Position numbers and translations under genes: made by a program. Shown piece by piece: positions 22,277 through 31,580 of a DNA stretch of 64,000 nt (position 1 is the first letter of the stretch; each line of letters begins with the position of its first letter). Source of the stretch: Streptacidiphilus sp. 4-A2 (GTDB taxonomy: Bacteria; Actinomycetota; Actinomycetes; Streptomycetales; Streptomycetaceae); the NCBI GenBank assembly GCA_014284505.1, contig JAAFYY010000001.1, forward strand, positions 6,745,845 to 6,809,844, read 5' to 3'. The notes under the pieces are model-generated. The model saw only the letters and a list, made by a program, of their open reading frames with translations. It was not told where the DNA came from and searched no databases.

Positions 22277-22804
22277 TTACCTGCGGCCGATCCGCACCGA
22301 CTCGATCACCACGTCCTCGACCGGGCGGTCGTTGAACTGGGTCACCGCGGCGGCCGCGATCTGGTCCACGACCTTCTTCCCGGCCGGATCCACCACCTCG
22401 CCGAAGATGCTGTGCTTGCGGTTCAGCCAGGCGGTCGGCGCGACCGTGATGAAGAACTGCGAGCCGTTGGTGCCCGGGCCGGAGTTGGCCATCGCCAGCA
22501 GGTAGGGCCGGTCGAAGTGCAGCTCCGGGTGGAACTCGTCGGCGAACTGGTAGCCCGGGCCGCCGGTGCCGTTGCCCAGCGGGTCCCCGCCCTGGATCAT
22601 GAAGCCGGAGATCACCCGGTGGAAGACCGTTCCGTCGTACAGGGGTTCGCTGGAGGTGGCGCCGGTGCGCGGGTCGGTCCACTCGCGGCTGCCCTCGGCC
22701 AGCCCGACGAAGTTGGCGACCGTCTTCGGGGCGTGGTTGGGCAGCAGCCTGACCTCGATGTCCCCCTGGTTGGTCCGGATGGTGGCGTACAGTTCCTCGG
22801 CCAC
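22277..22804 (-). CDS. ppiA: cyclophilin-type peptidyl-prolyl isomerase
   Basis: An intact 175-residue cytosolic cyclophilin from GTG 22804, where the family sequence MAEELYATIRTNQGDIEVRL begins. Conserved catalytic and binding segments are FHRVISGFMIQGGDP, MANSGPGTNGSQFFI and LNRKHSIFGEV. It catalyses proline cis-trans isomerisation during protein folding. The upstream frame could extend further, but that region is the 26-bp repeat tract and is not coding-like. Confidence 0.93.
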   Translation of the reverse strand: MAEELYATIRTNQGDIEVRLLPNHAPKTVANFVGLAEGSREWTDPRTGATSSEPLYDGTVFHRVISGFMIQGGDPLGNGTGGPGYQFADEFHPELHFDRPYLLAMANSGPGTNGSQFFITVAPTAWLNRKHSIFGEVVDPAGKKVVDQIAAAAVTQFNDRPVEDVVIESVRIGRR

Positions 22805-22917
22805 GATGCGCCTTCCTGCAAGTGCCGCGTACCTCTGGGTGCGTCCCCCGGTACCTCTCGCTGACAGCAGGAATCCTCCCACGCGCCGGACGGGTCCGGA
22901 CCTGACCGGGCCCCACC

Positions 22918-22995
22918 GCCCGGGCCCACCCTCCCGGCCCACTGCCCGGGCCCACCCTCCCGGCCCACTGCCCGGGCCCACCCTGCCGGCCCACC
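22918..22995. repeat. three tandem 26-bp repeats
   Basis: Copies at 22918-22943, 22944-22969 and 22970-22995. The first two are identical and the third has two changes. The tract is in the divergent interval between ppiA and the DUF5324 gene. Confidence 0.85.
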
Positions 22996-23095
22996 GCCCC
23001 GGCGCAGTCCAGCGCGCCGGGGAACGATCCAGGAGGCATGATCTTTAACTGGGTGGACAGGTGAAGAACAGGACGCCACCGAGGAGGAGGTACTG

Positions 23096-23934
23096 GTGAC
23101 CCGCATCGACGCAGCCCGCGAGGCAGCAGGGAAGACCAGGGAACAGCTCGTCCCGTACGCCGCGAGCGCACGGGACGCGGCAGTGCACTACACCGACGAG
23201 GCGTGGCAGCGACTGGCGCCGCACATCGAGAGCGCCGTCATCCCCCGGGTGGTCCCGCTGTGGGAGCAGGCCCGCGCCAGCGTGCCTCCGTCCGCCGTGG
23301 ACGCCGCGAACAAGGCCGCGGGCCAGGCCAAGGACGCCGCCCGGGCGGCCTCACTGTCGGCCAGGGCCGCCGCCGCACAGGCCAGGCAGGCGCGGCAGGC
23401 CGCCGCCCCGGTCGTCGCCCAGGTCGCCCAGGCCCTGGACGAGGCCGTGCAGGCCACCAGCAGCACCGCGGCACCGTGCGCGACCGCGGCGCCGCCGCAC
23501 TTCCCGGTGCTGCGCGCCAGATCAGCATCGCCGAGATCGAGGCGCTGGCCGCCCAGCACGCCCGGGACGCCCACCGCGGCCGCTGGGGCCGCCGGGTGGT
23601 CACCGTGGGCGTCATCGGCGCGGTCGCCGGCGGCGGCTGGGCCGCCTGGAAGTGGTGGCAGAAGCAGAGCAACCCGGACTGGCTGGTCGAGCCCCCGGTG
23701 ACCCCGCTGCCGCTGCGCACCACCCCGGCCACCGGCCCGGCGTCCGGCTCCAGCGCCAGCAGCTCGCTGCCGGCCGACGCCGATCCCGCCGACGCCGAGC
23801 CGGCCGACGCCAGGGCGTCCGGCCCGGCCGATCCGGACGAGGAGGAGGAGTACGACGTCGAGGCCGCGATCGAGGCCGAGATCGAGGCCCAGGACGCCCG
23901 GAACGAGCAGGACAAGGGTGGCGACCCGGCCTGA
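23096..23934 (+). CDS. DUF5324-like membrane protein, indels
   Basis: GTG 23096 follows GAGGAGG. The N-terminal part is an Ala/Arg-rich helical region (AREAAGKTREQLVPYA). A frame change near 23490-23520 leads to SIAEIEALAAQHARDAHRGR, a single membrane helix (VVTVGVIGAVAGGGWAAW), a WLVEPPVTPLPLR segment and an acidic tail (EEEEYDVEAAIEAEIEAQ). This protein is conserved beside the cyclophilin gene in Streptomyces; its role is not known. Confidence 0.75.
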
Positions 23935-23958
23935 CCGCCCCTCTCCTCGGCGGACCTG

Positions 23959-23992
23959 AAAGGGCCCCACCCGACTCCGGGTGGGGCCCTTC
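23959..23992 (+). terminator. terminator after the DUF5324 gene
   Basis: A perfect 13-base stem (AAGGGCCCCACCC) and 6-base loop, followed by T and C, 24 bp after the stop codon. Confidence 0.8.
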
Positions 23993-24008
23993 GTCACCGG
24001 TCGGGCCG

Positions 24009-24213
24009 TCAGCGGTCGGGCCGCCGCCGCAGGATCGCGAGATCAGGAGCGGAGTTCTCGTCGGCGGGAAAGTCCAGGTACACGTCGGAGGGGGTCTTCG
24101 CGTGACGCCCGAGCGAGACGATCGTGTCGTACTGCAACGACTTGATCGTGCTGGAGTGCTCAAAGCTCCGCAGGGTCATCAGCACCTTCCCGTCGACACC
24201 AAAGAAGACCGTG
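24009..24213 (-). pseudogene. 3' remnant resembling a Uma2-family (DUF820) nuclease gene
   Basis: A leftward open stretch encodes KVLMTLRSFEHSSTIKSLQ, then DVYLDFPADENSAPDLAIL and a basic end before the stop at 24009. The DFP-DEN-APD pattern is reminiscent of Uma2-type proteins, which are PD-(D/E)XK-like. It is cut off upstream by an in-frame stop near 24214 and has no start, so it is a relic. The family call is tentative. Confidence 0.35.
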
Positions 24214-24365
24214 GCTCACCGCCGTCGGTGGATTGGGCCGCGTGGGTCGCGCTGGTTGCGCGTCCGTGGGGCTGAGGTTACGGATGGGATGTGCACAGAC
24301 GCCGGCGCCGGTCCTCGTCGCCTCCGGGCTCCGCAGCAGTGCCGCGGTCCGGGGAGGCAGGCGGG

Positions 24366-26960
24366 GTGCGCTCGCTGCTGACCCTGCGCAGCCTGGCCGG
24401 CCGGGTGTTCCTGGTCGAGATCGCGATCGTGCTGCTGCTGGTCGCCTTCGGGGTGACCGCGATGGTCCTGCAGGCGAGGTCCAGCACGGAAGGTGAGGCG
24501 CGGCGGGTCACCCAGGGCGTCGCCGAGTCCTTCGCCCATGGGCCGGGCATGGTCCAGGCGCTGAAGGGCCCCGACCCCTCGGCCGTCCTGGAGCCGCAGG
24601 CCGAGGCGGTCCGCAAGGCGACCGGGGTGGACTCCGTGGTCGTCTTCAACACCGACCGGATCCAGCTGACGTCGCCCTACCCTGATTTCGTCGGCAAGCC
24701 CTACCAGCTCCCGCCGTACGTGGCGCAGAAGGTCCTGCCGCAGCTGCTCGCCGGCCGTGCCGTCACCTTCGACCTGGACGAGCCCGGCTACCGTTCGATC
24801 GCCACCGCCGTGCCGGTCCTGGCCCCCGACGGCACCCCCGAGGGCGTCGTCGCCGTGAACATCAGCGTCCACCGGGTCGACTCGCTGGTCGGCGAGCACC
24901 TGCCGGTGCTGCTCGGCGGGGCGGCGGCGGCCGTGGCCCTGTCCGCCGTCGGCACGGTCCTCACCACGCGCCGGCTGCTGCGCCAGACCCGCGGGCTGGG
25001 CCCCACCGAGCTGGCCCGGATGTACCAGCACCACGACGCCGTGCTGCACGCCGTACGCGAAGGGGTGCTGATCATCAGCGGCGACGGACGGCTGCTCCTG
25101 GCCAACGACGAGGCCCGCCGGCTGCTGGACCTCCCGGCCGACGCCGAGCAGCGGCCGATCGCCGAACTGGGCCTGGACCCGGACACCGCGGCGATGCTTT
25201 CTTCACCCGAAGAGGTGACGGACACGGTCCAGCAGGCCGGTGACCGCTCGCTGGCGGTGAACAAACGGCCGACGGCCCCCTACGGCGGTCCGCCCGGCAG
25301 CGTGGTGACGCTGCGGGACTCCACCGAACTCCACGCTCCACGTCGCCGACCGGGTGACCGCGGCCGGGCAGCGCCAGCAGCTGCTCCATGAGGCGGCCAT
25401 GCGCATCGGCCGGACCCTGGACATGACCCGCACCTGCGAGGATCTCGCGCAGGTCGCCGTCGGCCGGTTCGCCGACACCGTCACCGTCGACCTGCTGGAG
25501 CAGGTGACGCGAGGCGAGGAGCCCGACGGCGCGAGCCGGCGGATGCTGCGTACCGCGCTGAGCGGCGTCCCCGACGGCGAACCGTCGCGCCCGCCGGGCG
25601 AGGCCTTCACCGTGCCGGAGGGGACCCCGCAGGAGCGGAGCCTGGACAGCGGGCGGGCCGTACCGGCCACGGACGACGGCAACCGGGCGATCGCGGGCGC
25701 CGCTCCAGGTGCGCGGTGTCGTCCTGGGCCTGGTCGAGTTCCGGCGGGCGGCGGCCAGCGCGCCGTTCGTGCCGGACGACCTGGTGCTCGCCGAGGAACT
25801 GGCCGCCCGGGCCGCGGTCTCCGTCGACAACGCCCGCCGCTTCACCCGCGAGCACGCGACGGCCGTGACCCTGCAACAGAGCCTGCTGCCGCGCCATGTC
25901 CCCGAACGGACCGCACTCCAGGTGGCCCACCGCTACCTCCCGGCGCAGGCCGGAGTCGGCGGGGACTGGTTCGACGTCATCGCGCTGCCCGGGTTCCGCA
26001 CCGCCCTGGTCGTCGGCGACGTGGTCGGCCACGGCATCAACGCCGCCGTGGACATGGGCCGGCTGCGGACCGCCATCCGCAACTTCTCGGCGTTCGACCT
26101 GCCGCCCGACGAGGTCCTCGGCCGCCTGGACGAGCTGGTCACCCAATGGGACGAGGAGGCCGACTGCCGCGAGATCACCGGATCGACCTGCCTCTACGCG
26201 GTGTACGACCCGGTGGCCGGGATCTGCACCCTCGCCCGGGCCGGACATCCCGGGCCGCCCTGATCACCCCGACGGAGCCGTCAGCTACCCGCAGGCCGCC
26301 GCCTCCCCGCCACTGGGCGTCGGCGGCCATCCCTTCCTGACCACCCAGCTGCGCCTGGCGGCCGGCTCCCAGCTGGTGCTGTTCACCGACGCCCTGCTCC
26401 GGACCCGCGGCCGCGACCTCGACGCCGGCCTGGACCGCCTGCGGACCGTGCTGGCCGCGAACGGGCGGCACCCGCCGGAGGAGATCTGCGAGGCCGTGAC
26501 CCGCGCTCTGCTGGAGCCCCGTCCCACGGACGACGTGGCACTGCTGATCGCCCGCACCGGCCTGCTGGCCCCGGACCAGGTGGCCGAATGGGAGGTCCCC
26601 ATCGACCCGGCCGCCGTCTCGCCGGTCCGCTCGGCCTGCGTGCGGCGACTGGAGGAGTGGGGGCTGGAGGAGGTCGCGCTGGCCACCGAGCTCATCCTCA
26701 GCGAGCTGATCACCAACGCCATCCGCTACGGCGCGGCACCGGTCCGGGTCCGGCTGCTGCGCGACACCACCGCCCTGGTCTGCGAGGTCTCGGACGCCAG
26801 CAGCACCGCACCCCACCTGCGCTGGGCCGCCACCACGGACGAGGGCGGCCGCGGCATCTTCCTGGTCGCCCAGCTCGCCCACCGCTGGGGCACCCGCTAT
26901 CAGGCCGACGGCAAAGTCATCTGGTCCGAGCAGCTGCTCCCGGACGCCCCTCAGCCCTGA
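24366..26960 (+). CDS. sensor/PAS/GAF/SpoIIE phosphatase with HATPase domain, three indels
   Basis: GTG 24366 follows GGGGAGG. The roughly 864-residue product has an N-terminal membrane helix, an extracellular sensor domain of the CitA/DcuS type and a second membrane helix (LLGGAAAAVALSAVGTVL). A PAS domain (VLIISGDGRLLLANDEARRL), a GAF domain, a SpoIIE/PP2C phosphatase (AGVGGDWFDV, VVGDVVGHG, TDDVALL) and a C-terminal anti-sigma-like HATPase (ELILSELITNAIRYG) follow. Such proteins regulate anti-sigma/anti-anti-sigma circuits in response to a ligand. Frame breaks lie near 25334, 25700 and 26262. It ends at a terminator shared with tRNA-Ala. Confidence 0.88.
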
Positions 26961-26967
26961 CCGCGTG

Positions 26968-27009
26968 AAAAATGCCCCCGGAACCGCGTTTCCGCAGTTC
27001 CGGGGCATT
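26968..27009 (-). terminator. rho-independent terminator of tRNA-Ala, shared with the SpoIIE gene
   Basis: AATGCCCCGGAAC pairs with its inverse across a short loop, with one bulged base. On the reverse strand it is followed by TTTTT, just after the 3' end of the leftward tRNA-Ala. Confidence 0.75.
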
Positions 27010-27015
27010 CAGGGG

Positions 27016-27087
27016 TGGAGCCTAGGGGAGTCGAACCCCTGACATCCGCCATGCAAAGACGGCGCTCTACAACTGAGCTAAGGCCCC
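27016..27087 (-). tRNA. tRNA-Ala (TGC), one base missing in the D-loop
   Basis: The reverse strand gives acceptor GGGGCCT/AGGCTCC with the alanine identity pair G3-U70, the anticodon TGC in CTTTGCATG, and T-loop GTTCGACTC. The D-loop reads CAGTTGTAGAG instead of CAGTTGGTAGAG, so one of the invariant G18/G19 is absent. Given the indels elsewhere this is probably a read error. CCA is not encoded. Confidence 0.92.
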
Positions 27088-27253
27088 TCGGCGGCAGGAT
27101 CATTCCGCGCGCACCAGGGTACCGGTTTCTGAAGCGAAACCCGACCGCCCCGGTCATGCGCCGGCAGCGGCCCTGCCGGGCCTCGGCGCGAGCCACAGCC
27201 GGGGCCCGGGAACCTTGAGGGCCCGGAGCCCGTCCCGGCCCGCCTGGGGACGC

Positions 27254-27385
27254 CTAGCGGGCGCCGACCGGGACCGCGTCCGTCGCCTCGGTCCACAGGT
27301 CCTGCTCGGCGCGGTCCGCCTGGACCTGGCGGTACACGAAGTACCCACCGAGTGCAGCCAGGGCTACCAGAAGAAGCTTCTTCAC
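27254..27385 (-). CDS. DLW-39 family small protein
   Basis: A 43-residue product begins MKKLLLVALAALGGYFVYRQ and contains EQDLWTEATDAVP, the hallmark DLW segment of this streptomycete family. It has one N-terminal membrane helix. The start is GTG 27385, with GAGG 8-9 bases upstream; the stop TAG is at 27254-27256. It lies between tRNA-Ala and tRNA-Ile on the same strand, its conserved place near gyrA. Function unknown. Confidence 0.88.
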   Translation of the reverse strand: MKKLLLVALAALGGYFVYRQVQADRAEQDLWTEATDAVPVGAR

Positions 27386-27586
27386 CGCGCGACCTCGTCC
27401 TTCTTGCGTCTGGTCCGGTACTGGGCGGAGCAGCCGAACCGGCTGCCGCCCTCCGGCCGATGATACACACCCGGCATGCGGGAAAGTCCTGTCCTGCCCA
27501 ACCCCTTACGGGGCCGAAGGTCACGGCCAACCTCCGCCCGGCCCAACCCGCCTGACACACCGACGGCAACCCCCGCACCGGCGCCG

Positions 27587-27676
27587 GGCATCCCACCGGC
27601 AGGAACGCCGCAAGCAGGAACACCGCAGACCGGAACACCGCAGGCCGGAACGACGAAGGCGGGAACGACGAAGGGC
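27587..27676. repeat. degenerate 15-bp tandem repeats
   Basis: About six units; the core GGAACACCGCAGGCC is repeated with changes from 27602 to 27676, with a weaker copy before it. The tract lies between tRNA-Ile and the DLW-39 gene. Confidence 0.75.
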
Positions 27677-27700
27677 ACCGGGTCAGCTGACCCGGTGCCC
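27673..27700. terminator. 28-bp perfect palindrome next to tRNA-Ile
   Basis: A GC-rich palindrome followed rightward by TTTCG, 11 bp beyond the 3' end of tRNA-Ile. Probably its terminator. Confidence 0.6.
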
Positions 27701-27711
27701 TTTCGTGCTGG

Positions 27712-27785
27712 TGGACCTAGGAGGACTTGAACCTCCGGCCTCTTCCTTATCAGGGAAGCGCTCTAACCGTCTGAGCTATAGGTCC
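27712..27785 (-). tRNA. tRNA-Ile (GAT)
   Basis: The reverse strand forms a complete 74-base cloverleaf: acceptor GGACCTA/TAGGTCC, anticodon loop CTGATAA (anticodon GAT) and T-loop GTTCAAGTC. CCA is not encoded. Confidence 0.95.
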
Positions 27786-27889
27786 GTGTGCATTGCTTTC
27801 GTGCCCTGCGCTGCGTTGAAAGATTAGCGCACCGATGCCGGTCTGCTCAAATCCGATGCCCGGCGCAACGCCGGGAGGTGCGAAAACGT

Positions 27890-27920
27890 GTGCGGACCCC
27901 GCCAGGGACGGGGTCCGCAC
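27890..27920 (-). terminator. terminator after the DUF3566 gene
   Basis: A 12-base stem (GTGCGGACCCCG) with a 7-base loop. On the reverse strand it is followed by a CGTTTTC stretch, 19 bp beyond the DUF3566 stop. Confidence 0.7.
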
Positions 27921-27938
27921 AGGTCTACCGGGTCCAGC

Positions 27939-28751
27939 TCACTCCTCCTCGGAGAGCGTCAGCTCGACGCCTCCGGTGATGCCCGCCGCCATGTTGTAGA
28001 TGAACGAGGCGAGCGTGGCCAGCGCGGTCAGCAGCACCACGTCGATCACCGCGATCAGCCCGGTGGTCATCAGCACGTTGCCGAAGGACAGGTAGGTCTG
28101 GAGGTCGAAGCCCGAGCTGTTGTCGGAGCCGGTGGCCTGCTTCAGCGTGCCGCCGACCGAGCTGAAGACCCCGGCCGTGTCCAGCACCATCCACAGCAGC
28201 GAGACGCCGACGATGGTGACCACGCCCAGCGCGATCGACAGCAGGAAGCTGACCTTCATCACCGACCACGGGTCGGTCCGAGTGACCCGCAGCCGGGCGC
28301 GCCGGGTACGGCCGGACGGCGGGGCCGCGGCGGGCCGCGGCGCACCGCTCGGGCTCCGCTCCGGTCCCGCACCCGCACCCGGGCCGCCGGGCACCCGGGT
28401 ACCGCCGGGGGGCGTCGGCTGGCCCTTCTGGTACGTCGTCGGCGTCGAGTAGCCGGAGCGGCCGTCGGTCGCGCCGGCGGCCGGCGGCGGACCGGCGGGC
28501 GCCTGCGCGGGCGCCTGCGCCTGGGTCGCCGGGGCGGCCTGCGGGCCCGCCTGACGACGGCGTGCGGCGGCCGTACCGCCACCGACCACCGTCGGCCTCA
28601 CCGCGGTCGCCGACGCGTCGTGTCCAGCCATCTGGCCCGGCGCCGTACCGCCCTGGGGCGCGCTCGGCCCAGGGCCCTTCCGCCCCGCAGCGGCGTTTCC
28701 GCCAGCGGCACCCGTGGCTCCACTCACCCTGGTCCTCCCGGAGTTCCCCAC
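27939..28751 (-). CDS. DUF3566 membrane protein
   Basis: An intact 270-residue protein from GTG 28751. The first 150 residues are Gly/Ala/Pro/Gln-rich and disordered. From RARLRVTRTDPWSVMKVSFL comes the DUF3566 domain with two membrane helices (SFLLSIALGVVTIVGVSLLW and TTGLIAVIDVVLLTALAT). It lies directly downstream of gyrA, a position conserved in many actinobacteria. A role in division or lipid homeostasis has been discussed for the family, but the sequence does not settle it. Confidence 0.85.
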   Translation of the reverse strand: MGNSGRTRVSGATGAAGGNAAAGRKGPGPSAPQGGTAPGQMAGHDASATAVRPTVVGGGTAAARRRQAGPQAAPATQAQAPAQAPAGPPPAAGATDGRSGYSTPTTYQKGQPTPPGGTRVPGGPGAGAGPERSPSGAPRPAAAPPSGRTRRARLRVTRTDPWSVMKVSFLLSIALGVVTIVGVSLLWMVLDTAGVFSSVGGTLKQATGSDNSSGFDLQTYLSFGNVLMTTGLIAVIDVVLLTALATLASFIYNMAAGITGGVELTLSEEE

Positions 28752-28877
28752 CAGGACCGCTCAGCCCTGGCTCATTGTGTTGTCAGGCGATGTCTTGCTC
28801 AAGTGACGTCAAACCGGCACAGCGCGTGGTCGGGCCGCCGAAAGGCAGGAGCCCGACCACGCGCAGGTACCACGATG

Positions 28878-31522
28878 TCACTCGGACGTGTCGTCCGACT
28901 GCTCCTCGGCACCGCCGTCGCCTACCCCGGAGGCCGCGTCAGCGGCTGCCGGGTCCTCGACAGCGGCGCTGTCCGCACCGGCTCCGGGCTCGCCCTCACC
29001 GTTCTCGTCCAACTCGTCGTCACCGCTTCCCTCGGCGTTGCGGGCGATGCCGACCACGGCGTCCCGCTTACCCAGGTTGATCAGTTGGACGCCCATCGTG
29101 TCACGACTGGTTTCACGAACCTCGACAACCCTTGTGCGAATTACTCCGCCGCCGAGGGTGATTGCGAGGATTTCGTCCGATTCCTCCACCACCAGGGCCC
29201 CGACCAGGATGCCACGGTTTTCGACGATCTTCGCAGCCTTGATGCCCAGGCCGCCACGCCCCTGAACTCGGTATTCGTCCACACTGGTGCGCTTGGCGTA
29301 GCCGCCGTCGGTAGCCGTGAACACGAAGGTACCGGGGCGGATGACGTTCATCGAGAGCAGTTCGTCACCCTCACGGAAACTCATGCCCTTCACACCCGAG
29401 GTGGCCCGGCTCATCGGCCGCATCGACTCGTCGGTGGCGGTGAAGCGGATGGCCTGGGCCTTCTTGCTGACCAGCAGCAGGTCGTCCTCGGCGGAGACCA
29501 GCTCGGCGCCGATCAGCTCGTCGTCCCGGCCCTCCTCGTCGGTCCGCAGGTTGATCGCGATCAGACCACCCGAACGGGGCGAGTCGTAGTCCTTCAGCGG
29601 GGTCTTCTTGACCAGGCCCTCACGGGTCGCCAGCACAAGGTACGGCGCCGCCTCGTAGGTGCGCACCGCCATCACCTGGGCGATGTGCTCACCCGGCTGG
29701 AACGCCAGCAGGTTGGCCACGTGCTGGCCGCGGGCGTCCCGGCCGGCGTCCGGCAGCTCGTAGCCCTTGGCCCGGTAGACCCGGCCCTTGTTGGTGAAGA
29801 AGAGGATCCAGTTGTGGGTGGTGGTCACGAAGAAGTGGTCGACGATGTCGTCCTGCTTCAGCTGCGCCCCGCGCACGCCCTTGCCGCCGCGCTTCTGCGA
29901 GCGGTAGAGGTCGCTGCGGGTGCGCTTGACGTAGCCGCCGCGGGTGATGGTGACGACGATGTCCTCTTCGGCGATGAGGTCCTCGACGGACATGTCGCCC
30001 TCGTACGGGATCAGCGTGCTGCGCCGGTCGTCGCCGTACTTCTCCACGACGATCGCCAGCTCCTCGGCGATGATCGCGCGCTGCCGGTCCGGGGAGGCCA
30101 GGATCGCGTTGTACTCGTTGATCTTGGTCATCAGGTCGTCGTACTCGGCGGTGATCTTCTGGTGCTCCAGCGCGGCCAGCCGGCGCAGCTGCATCTCCAG
30201 GAATCGCGTTGGCCTGGAGCTCGTCGATCTCCAGCAGCGCCATCAGGCCGGCCCGGGACTCCTCGACCGTGTGCGAGCGGCGGATGGTCGCGATCACCTC
30301 GTCGATCGCGTCCAGCGCCTTGAGCAGCCGCGCAGGATGTGCGCGCGCTCCTCGGCCTTGCGCAGCCGGAAGGTGGTCCGCCGGACGATGACGTCGATCT
30401 GGTGGTTCACCCAGTGCCGGATGAAGGCGTCGATCGACAGCGTCCGCGGCACCCCGTCGACCAGGGCCAGCATGTTGGCGCCGAAGTTGGTCTGCAGTCG
30501 GTGTGCTGTAGAGGTTGTTCAGCACGACCTTGGCGACCGCGTCCCGCTTCAGCACCACCACCAGCCGCTGGCCGGTGCGCGAGGAGGATCGTCGCGGACG
30601 TCGGCGATGCGCCCACCCCCGTCCTTGACCAGGTCGGCGATCTTCAGCGCCAGGTTGTCCGGGTTCACCTGGTACGGCAGCTCGGTGATCACCAGGCACT
30701 GGCGGCCTGGATCTCCTCGACTCGACCACGGCCCGCATGGTGATCGAGCCGCGGCCGGTGCGGTAGGCGTCCTCGATGCCGCGCCGGCCGACGATCAGCG
30801 CGCCGGTCGGGAAGTCCGGGCCCTTGATCCGCTCGATCAGCGCGTCCTGGAGGTCCTCGGCCGAGGCGGGGTTGTTCAGGTACCACAGCGCGCCGGAGGC
30901 GACCTCGCGCAGGTTGTGCGGCGGATGTTGGTGGCCATGCCGACCGCGATCCCGGTGGCCCCGTTGACCAGCAGGTTGGGGAAGCGGGCCGGCAGGACGT
31001 CCGGCTCCTGCGAGCGGCCGTCGTAGTTGGCGGAGAAATCGACGGTCTCCTCGTCGATGTCCGCATCATCTCCATGGCCAGCGGCATCATCTTGCACTCG
31101 GTGTAGCGCATGGCCGCCGCCGGGTCGTTGCCCGGGAACCGAAGTTGCCGTTGCCGTCCACCAGCGGCATCCGCAGCGACCAGGGCTGCGCCAGCCGGAC
31201 CACGGTGTCGTAGATCGAGGTGTCACCGTGCGGGTGGTAGTTGCCCATGACGTCGCCGACGACGCGGGCGCACTTGTAGTAGCCCTTCTCCGGCCGGTAG
31301 CGCCGTCGTACATCGCGTAGAGCACCCGGCGGTGCACCGGCTTGAGGCCGTCGCGGACCTCGGGCAGGGCCCGGCTCACGATGACGCTCATCGCGTAGTC
31401 GAGGTAGGAGCGCTGCATCTCGCTCTCAAGCTCGACCTGCTCCACGCGCAGGTTGCTCTCGGGCTGCTCAGGCAACGCGGGCAGGTCGCCCTCGGGCCGT
31501 TGGGCTTGTCGTCGTCGACCAC
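28878..31522 (-). CDS. gyrA: DNA gyrase subunit A, about 12 indels
   Basis: The likely start is GTG 31522 (VVDDDKPNG), 58 bp after gyrB. The breakage-reunion domain contains YLDYAMSVIVSRALPEVRDG and the catalytic Tyr in MRYTECKMM. The C-terminal wrapping domain has the GyrA box QKRGGKGV. It forms A2B2 gyrase, which introduces negative supercoils. About twelve single-base changes interrupt the N-terminal half, near 31494, 31301, 31140, 31065, 30922, 30715, 30590, 30503, 30492, 30330 and 30203 (two close together at 30715). All but the one at 30203 are losses. The last 1.3 kb is clean and ends in an acidic tail. Confidence 0.95.
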
Positions 31523-31580
31523 TGCGGGTCAGTTTCCTCTCGTGCGTGCTGCCAGGGACTTCTCGACGACCCGCGGGTCG

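Noticed and set aside
22918..22995. CRISPR array
   Set aside because: The direct repeats here, at 27.6 kb and at 37 kb are contiguous without unique spacers, and no cas genes are present.
28878..31522. gyrA as a genuine pseudogene
   Set aside because: Twelve breaks with perfectly conserved protein between them are not natural decay of an essential gene; read errors explain them better.
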